A stretch of DNA of 40,533 bases from Luteimonas huabeiensis HB2 (GTDB taxonomy: Bacteria; Pseudomonadota; Gammaproteobacteria; Xanthomonadales; Xanthomonadaceae). A program made the translations under genes and the position numbers. The stretch lies in contig NZ_JAAN01000044.1 in the NCBI RefSeq assembly GCF_000559025.1, forward strand, positions 1 through 40,533, read 5' to 3'. Under the pieces are notes generated by a model, which saw only the letters and a program-made list of their open reading frames with translations, had not been told where the DNA came from and ran no database searches. Shown here one piece after another: positions 36,043 through 40,533 of this stretch (the first letter of the stretch is position 1; every line of letters begins with the position of its first letter).

Positions 36043-36663
36043 ATGAAGGTCCGCACCGAGGCCAGGCGGGAGGCGATCGTCGACGCGGCCGCCGAGCTGT
36101 TCGGCGAGCTGGGTTACCAGGCCGCCTCGATGAACGAGCTGGCGCGGCGCCTGGGCGGGTCGAAGACCACGCTCTACGGCTACTTCCCCTCGAAGGAGGC
36201 CCTGTTCAGCGCGGTGGTACGCCAGCACGCCACCTCGCACATGTCCGAGGCGGCCGCGGAGCTGCAGGCCGGGGTCGAGGACGCGACTGGCCTGGAGGCG
36301 GCGCTGCACCGCTTCGGCGAGCGCATGCTGTTCGTGCTGACCAACGACCGCCGCGCGCTGACGGTCTACCGCATGGTGGTCGGCGAGGCCGGGCGCTCGG
36401 AGCTGGGCGAGCTGTTCTACGCCGCCGGTCCGAGCGAGGGCATCGCGGCGCTGGCGCGGCTGTTCTCCGCGGCGATGGCGCGCGGCTGGCTGCACAAGGC
36501 CGATCCGAAGACGCGCGCGCTGCAGTTCCTGGCCCTGATCACCGCAGAGATCAACGCGCGCGTGTACCAGCGCGACCCGGCGCCGCTGTCGCTGGCGCGC
36601 ATCCGCGCGATGGTCGGGCGCGCGGTGGCCATGTTCCTGCACGGCGCCGCGGCGCGCGGCTAG
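36043..36663 (+). CDS. TetR/AcrR family transcriptional regulator
   Basis: This 206-residue repressor has an N-terminal helix-turn-helix at about residues 8-55 (REAIVDAAAELFGELGYQAASMNELARRLGGSKTTLYGYFPSKEALF) and a C-terminal ligand-binding part with ALTVYRMVVGEAGR and RALQFLALITAEINARVYQ. AAAGG lies just before the ATG at 36043. Upstream in-frame ATGs lie in the operator region and were rejected. It is divergent from the DUF3313-MipA operon, with two operator candidates between them, so it probably represses both itself and that operon. The ligand is unknown. Confidence 0.92.
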   Translation: MKVRTEARREAIVDAAAELFGELGYQAASMNELARRLGGSKTTLYGYFPSKEALFSAVVRQHATSHMSEAAAELQAGVEDATGLEAALHRFGERMLFVLTNDRRALTVYRMVVGEAGRSELGELFYAAGPSEGIAALARLFSAAMARGWLHKADPKTRALQFLALITAEINARVYQRDPAPLSLARIRAMVGRAVAMFLHGAAARG

Positions 36664-36709
36664 GCGGCGCCCTCTCGCGACGCGCATCGGGCGAGGCTAC
36701 AGTCTCCGC

Positions 36710-37093
36710 ATGTTTCCGCTCTGGGTCCCCGCCCTCATCCTCGCGCTCGTCCTGGCCGCGCTCGTCTCGCTGGTGGCGGTCGCGGTCCAGTTGCTGCGCC
36801 TGCTGCATTGGGCGCTGCGCGCCGACGAGCGCACGCCGCAGACGCGGCCGCGCCTCGCCGGCCCGCTCCTGGCGCTCGCGTTCTCGGGCCTGGCCGTCGT
36901 CGACATGCCGCTTTTCGGGCCGCTGGAGATGCTGTCCGAGTTCCTCCCGATCTCCCGCTACTGGCGCGCGCAGGACGAGTACTCCGTGGCCCTGCTGGTC
37001 CTGACGGTGCTGTCCTGGATCTACGGGAACCGGGCCATGGACTGGGCGTGGCGGCGGATCCGCGGCCGGCGCGCGGACGGCGTGGCCGGCTAG
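36710..37093 (+). CDS. Small membrane protein of unknown function
   Basis: This 127-residue protein has three hydrophobic segments, at about residues 3-31, 48-66 and 90-105, and a basic C-terminus (RRIRGRRADG). No motif is recognised. It stands alone, 46 bp after the TetR gene on the same strand, and converges with tssA. It might be cotranscribed with the regulator, but nothing in the sequence links them. Confidence 0.65.
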   Translation: MFPLWVPALILALVLAALVSLVAVAVQLLRLLHWALRADERTPQTRPRLAGPLLALAFSGLAVVDMPLFGPLEMLSEFLPISRYWRAQDEYSVALLVLTVLSWIYGNRAMDWAWRRIRGRRADGVAG

Positions 37094-37171
37094 CGCGCGT
37101 CGTGCCGGCGCTCGCGACGGCGCCGGACCGGCATCGGTGCCCGGTCCGCCGCGGCGGACGTGCGGGGTCCT

Positions 37172-38218
37172 CTACTCCGGGGCCGGGCCGGCGATCTGCT
37201 GCAGCTCGCCCAGCCCGCCGGGGGCGAGGTCGCGCAGCAGGTCCTCGAAGCCGCGGCCGACCAGGCGCTGCGCGCGGCGCAGCAGGATCGGCACCGGGCT
37301 CGAGGGTTCCTGGCGGGCGTAGTACTCGCACAGCTCCTCGATGCGCTCGACCACGTCGGCCGGGCCGGCGATGCGCCCGGGCGCCCGCGCCGCGGGCGCC
37401 GCGGCGCCGCCGGCATCCTCGGCCGCGCCGTCGCCGTCGGCCTGCGCGTCGTCGGCGGCAACGCCGGAACGCGCGGCCCACTGCGCCTGCAGGAAGCGGT
37501 CGAGCTCGTACAGGTCGGCCAGCAGCGGCTTGAGTTCGGGCGCGCGAATGGACAGCCGCTCGGCGAGCAGCGCGTCGATCGCGCGCGCATGCGCCAGCGC
37601 CTCGCGCGCGGCCTGGGCCGACGCCGCCAGGTGCGCCTCGGGGCAGTCCAGGCAGCAGGCCTCGATGTCGGCGAGCGAAGGCGGCGCGTCGCCGTCGCCG
37701 CCTGCGGGCTTCAGGCTGCCGCCGGCGATGCGCAGGTCGCGCAACGAGTACGGCCCCAGCCGGGGCGACTGCACGAACGGCGCGGCGCGCAGGTCGCGCA
37801 GCGCGCCGAGCGGGTCGGCCAGCGGCATCAGCGCGTTGACGCGTGCGGTCGGGTCGTCGTCGTCCTCGGCGTCGAGCTGCGGGTGCACCGGCCCCCACAG
37901 CCCGTCCAGCAACGCATGCACCAGCGCCAGGCCGTCGCACCAGCCGGGCAGGCCGCGCAGCCGCAGCCAGGCCGTGCACAGCACGATGGCCACGCGCAGG
38001 TCGCGGGTGCGCTCGAACAACGCCAGCGCCGACAGCGCCACCTTGTCCCAGTCCGGCTCCTCGGCCGCGACCACGCTGTCGCCGAACACGCGTTCCTCGC
38101 GCGGGGCGGCGGCGCGCTCCAGGACCATGAAGTCGGCGTCGTACTCCAGGTCGGGGCCGGCCGGCGCGTCCGCGTCGAGCGGCGCGGCCAGCGCGGCGAT
38201 GTCCACGGCGGCGTTCAT
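37172..38218 (-). CDS. tssA: Type VI secretion system protein TssA (ImpA N-terminal domain)
   Basis: TssA caps the growing sheath or baseplate of the type VI secretion machine. The 348-residue protein has the ImpA_N domain at about 1-130 (APLDADAPAGPDLEYDADF, DWDKVALSALALFERTRDLRVAIVL, WLRLRGLPGWCDGLALVHALLDGLWGPVHP) and a C-terminal part ending EPSSPVPILLRRAQRLVGRGFEDLL, as in short TssA proteins. The ATG at 38218 is chosen because GGAG lies eight bases upstream. The ATG at 38224 is only two bases from it. No other type VI gene is in the window. Upstream, on the same strand, is a hemagglutinin-like gene 30 bp away. Confidence 0.87.
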   Translation of the reverse strand: MNAAVDIAALAAPLDADAPAGPDLEYDADFMVLERAAAPREERVFGDSVVAAEEPDWDKVALSALALFERTRDLRVAIVLCTAWLRLRGLPGWCDGLALVHALLDGLWGPVHPQLDAEDDDDPTARVNALMPLADPLGALRDLRAAPFVQSPRLGPYSLRDLRIAGGSLKPAGGDGDAPPSLADIEACCLDCPEAHLAASAQAAREALAHARAIDALLAERLSIRAPELKPLLADLYELDRFLQAQWAARSGVAADDAQADGDGAAEDAGGAAAPAARAPGRIAGPADVVERIEELCEYYARQEPSSPVPILLRRAQRLVGRGFEDLLRDLAPGGLGELQQIAGPAPE

Positions 38219-38248
38219 GGGCATTGCTCCGGCAGCGTGCGGTTCATG

Positions 38249-40533
38249 TCATGGGGCCTGCAGGCATTCGGGCGCCGGGAAGTCCGGATCGCACTCGGGC
38301 TGCTGGTCCTCCGGCAGGCGGATGCCCGCGCCGATCACGCCGTAGGGGCGGTAGTTGGAGGCATCGGCGCCGACATCGACGTAGCCGACGTCGCGGCGGC
38401 TGCTGCTCTGGATGCGCCCGGCCCAGATCGAGGCCGGCACGTTCACCGCAAAGGCGCCGATCACCGGCAGCACCGAGCCGTCGGCGCGCACCGCGTAGAA
38501 GTACGCCGGCGGCAGGCCGATCGCCTCCACCCGCTGCGGATCGACGCCGACCACGCGGATCGGCGCGTCCTGCGCGCCGATGCGCCCGCTCGCGGCCCAG
38601 GTGCCGGCGCCGTTGCGCAGGGAGACCTCGCCGGACTGCAGCAGATCGCCCTCCACCCGCAGGTAGGTCGCGGCGGTACCGGCGTCCACGGTGTAGGCGC
38701 TGCCGCCCAGCGAGGTCAGGGTCAGCGAGCGGCCGTTGGTCAGGCTGAAGCCGGCGCGGGCGACGAAGTCGCCGAGCGCATCGACCTGGTTGTCCATGAA
38801 CCGCCCGCCGTCGCCCAGCGCCACCGCGCCACCGGCCTGGCCGCTGAGCGTCCGCGCATCGATGGCGCCGCCCGCGCCGCCGGCGATGCCGCCGCCGGCC
38901 TCCAGCCGCACGTCGGTGGCAGCGAGCCGGCCCTCGATCGTCAGGTCGCCGGCGACCGTCAGCATCGCGCGCGCGCCGCCCTCGACCGGGCCCGCGATCC
39001 GCAGCGGACCGGCGACGGCCAGTTCCAGGCCCTGCGCGGCGTACGCGCCGAGGGTGCCGATGCGGTTGGCGCCGCCCAGACGCGTCGAGCCGACGGAATC
39101 GCCGGTCAGCGTGCCCGCGGCCAGCGCGCCGCCGGTCTGCGCGATGTCGCCGCCGCTCGACAGCGACAGCGTGCCGCCCGCCTCCACGTCGTGGCCGAGG
39201 CCGAGGCCGGCGGCACCGGCCAGCGACACCTCGGCGCCGCGCAGCGCGCCGGCGGTGTCCAGGCGGCCGCCGAGCGAGGCCAGGCGCAACGCGCCCGCGC
39301 CGGTCTCGATGGTCTGCGCGGGCAGCGACAGCGTGCCGCCGGCGACCAGGCGCACGTCGCGGTCGGCGCCGGAGGCGAGGCCGGCGACGACGAGATCGCC
39401 GGCGTCGCGCACCGACACTGCGCCGCCGGCGAGCGAGACCGCGCCGGCGAAGTCGTTGCCGGCGTGGTCGAGCACGATGTCGCCGGCGCCGGCGTCGATC
39501 CGGCTGGCGCCGCCCACGGCCAGCGCGCCGGACTGGCCGATGCCGCCGCCGGCGCGCGCGTCCAGCTCGCCGCCGATGCGCCCCTCGCCGAGCGAGAGCG
39601 CGCCGCCGCTGGCGACCCGCAGCCCGTCCACCGCCAGCGTGCCGAGCGCGAGCGCGTTCGCGTCGCGGATCGCGGCCGCGCCGCCGGCCAGGTGCACGGT
39701 GCCGGCGAAGTCGTTGCCGGCCTGATCCAGCGCGATGGCGCCGCCGCCGGCATCGAGCGCGGCGTCGCCGCCGACCGAGAGCGCGCCGGACTGGCCGATG
39801 GCGCCGCCGCCGCTCGACGCCGTCAGCGCGCCGCCGATGCGGCCGGCGCCGAGGCCGAGTTCGCCCGCGGCGACGACCGCCAGCGCCCCGGCCACGTCCA
39901 CCGCGCCGAGCGAGAGCGCATTGGCATCGCGGATCGAGACCGAACCGGCGCGCAGATCGACCGGCCCGGCGAAGTCGTTGCCGGCCTGCGCCAGCGTCGC
40001 CTCGCCTGCGCCCGCGTCCACCGTGGTGCGGCCGGCAGCGACGATGCGGCCGCCGCCCTGCGCGATCGCGGCATCGCGCGCGGCGAGGCCCAGCGCACCG
40101 CGCGCATCGACGTCGTGGCCCAGCGCCAGGCCGTCGCGGCCGGTCAGGGTCACGTCGCCTCCCGCCAGCGCGCCGGCGGTGGCCAGCGCGCCGCCCTGCG
40201 AGGCCAGCGTCAGCGCACCGCTGCCGGTATCGATCGCTTGCGCCGGCAGCGACAGCGTGCCGCCGGCGACGAGGCTCACGTCGCGGTCGGGCCCGGAGAC
40301 CAGCGACGCCACCGTCAGATCGTTGGCGTCGCGCACGGCCACCGCGCCGCCGCGCAGCTGCACCGCGCCGGCGAAGTCGTTGCCGGCATGGTCCAGTGCG
40401 ATGTCGCCGGCGCCGGCATCCAGCGCCGCGGTCCCGACCCGCCATGCCGCCGACTGCGCGATCCCGCCCTCGGCCACCGCGACCCGCAGGTCCTGCGCGG
40501 CCAGCGTCGAGTCCGCCGAGAACGCGTTCGCGT
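38249..40533 (-). CDS. Filamentous-hemagglutinin-like repeat adhesin, 3' part (cut by right window edge)
   Basis: The frame is open to the right edge, so the N-terminus (where a signal peptide and secretion domain would lie) is missing. About 760 residues are visible. The first two thirds are Gly/Ala-rich repeats with AGNDFAG four times and GALxVGG and LVAGGTLSLPAQ elements, as expected for a beta-helix. The C-terminal 250 residues are less repetitive and end with YRPYGVIGAGIRLPEDQQPECDPDFPAPECLQAP, a two-cysteine tail typical of this family. Such proteins are exported by two-partner secretion or stay surface-attached and act in adhesion or contact-dependent functions. The downstream tssA is close. 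Confidence 0.82.
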   Translation of the reverse strand, partial: ANAFSADSTLAAQDLRVAVAEGGIAQSAAWRVGTAALDAGAGDIALDHAGNDFAGAVQLRGGAVAVRDANDLTVASLVSGPDRDVSLVAGGTLSLPAQAIDTGSGALTLASQGGALATAGALAGGDVTLTGRDGLALGHDVDARGALGLAARDAAIAQGGGRIVAAGRTTVDAGAGEATLAQAGNDFAGPVDLRAGSVSIRDANALSLGAVDVAGALAVVAAGELGLGAGRIGGALTASSGGGAIGQSGALSVGGDAALDAGGGAIALDQAGNDFAGTVHLAGGAAAIRDANALALGTLAVDGLRVASGGALSLGEGRIGGELDARAGGGIGQSGALAVGGASRIDAGAGDIVLDHAGNDFAGAVSLAGGAVSVRDAGDLVVAGLASGADRDVRLVAGGTLSLPAQTIETGAGALRLASLGGRLDTAGALRGAEVSLAGAAGLGLGHDVEAGGTLSLSSGGDIAQTGGALAAGTLTGDSVGSTRLGGANRIGTLGAYAAQGLELAVAGPLRIAGPVEGGARAMLTVAGDLTIEGRLAATDVRLEAGGGIAGGAGGAIDARTLSGQAGGAVALGDGGRFMDNQVDALGDFVARAGFSLTNGRSLTLTSLGGSAYTVDAGTAATYLRVEGDLLQSGEVSLRNGAGTWAASGRIGAQDAPIRVVGVDPQRVEAIGLPPAYFYAVRADGSVLPVIGAFAVNVPASIWAGRIQSSSRRDVGYVDVGADASNYRPYGVIGAGIRLPEDQQPECDPDFPAPECLQAP
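39185..40400 (-). repeat. Modular repeats in the hemagglutinin-like gene
   Basis: The AGNDFAG module (A) recurs with its DNA anchor GAAGTCGTTGCCGGC at 39449, 39707, 39971 and 40373; spacings are 258, 264 and 402 bp. A longer module (B; SLPAQ...LGHDV) occurs at about 40110-40350 and again at 39185-39425, 924 bp apart. A shorter module (C; GRIGG...GQSGAL) lies between the A units. The protein order is A-B-A-C-A-C-A-B. Confidence 0.75.

Overview
The window is very GC-rich, gene-dense DNA. It most resembles a gammaproteobacterium of the family Xanthomonadaceae (Lysobacter/Luteimonas/Stenotrophomonas-like). The clues are the xanthomonad-type CopL genes, the copL-copA-copB order, two large TonB-dependent receptors, the bioB-bioF-bioH-bioC layout, and many alternative start codons with 4-base ATGA overlaps. 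The genus is inference; no rRNA gene is present.

Layout. (1) 1-268: part of a composite repeat element. (2) 269-6308, minus strand: a tightly overlapping biotin operon (bioB, a 120-aa membrane protein, bioF, an EamA-type transporter, bioH, bioC, and a secreted protein of unknown function). Divergent from it are comF and an HdeD-like membrane protein. (3) 7745-8020: an inverted second copy of the composite repeat. (4) 8055-10451: ubiA, tRNA-Arg(CCG) and a membrane diguanylate cyclase. (5) 10470-16912, minus strand: an apparent metal-handling operon of CopL-like protein, TonB receptor, PepSY protein, PepSY-NqrF fusion reductase and DUF411/CopG-like lipoprotein. (6) 17026-21080: hutC facing hutH-hutU, with a HutC-type operator between them and a similar GTATATAC site in the promoter of region 5.

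(7) 21219-27723, minus strand: a cell-surface signalling set (ECF sigma factor, FecR anti-sigma factor, STN-containing TonB receptor) followed by a secreted PHP-domain hydrolase of the CehA/McbA type. (8) 27966-30582: an accessory-looking stretch with a conserved membrane protein, a cysteine-rich lipoprotein, and a HigB/HigA-like toxin-antitoxin pair with a third small membrane gene. (9) 30693-34485: the classical copper-resistance operon copL-copA-copB plus an EF-hand protein. (10) 34501-36663: MipA/OmpV and DUF3313 genes divergent from a TetR regulator, with two near-identical operator candidates between them. (11) 36710-40533: a small membrane protein, a type VI secretion tssA gene, and the 3' part of a filamentous-hemagglutinin-like repeat protein that runs off the right edge.

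The most interesting candidate system is region 5. A TonB receptor would import a metal complex. The PepSY and PepSY-NqrF proteins could carry electrons from NADH across the inner membrane, and the CopL and CopG-like proteins point to copper. Its promoter carries a HutC-type site and it lies next to hutC, which suggests a link between histidine catabolism and metal or metal-histidine uptake. This is a hypothesis built from gene context. The composite 29-bp-array repeats flanking the biotin region, the ECF-FecR-TonB-PHP cluster, and the three-gene toxin-antitoxin unit are further points worth following.
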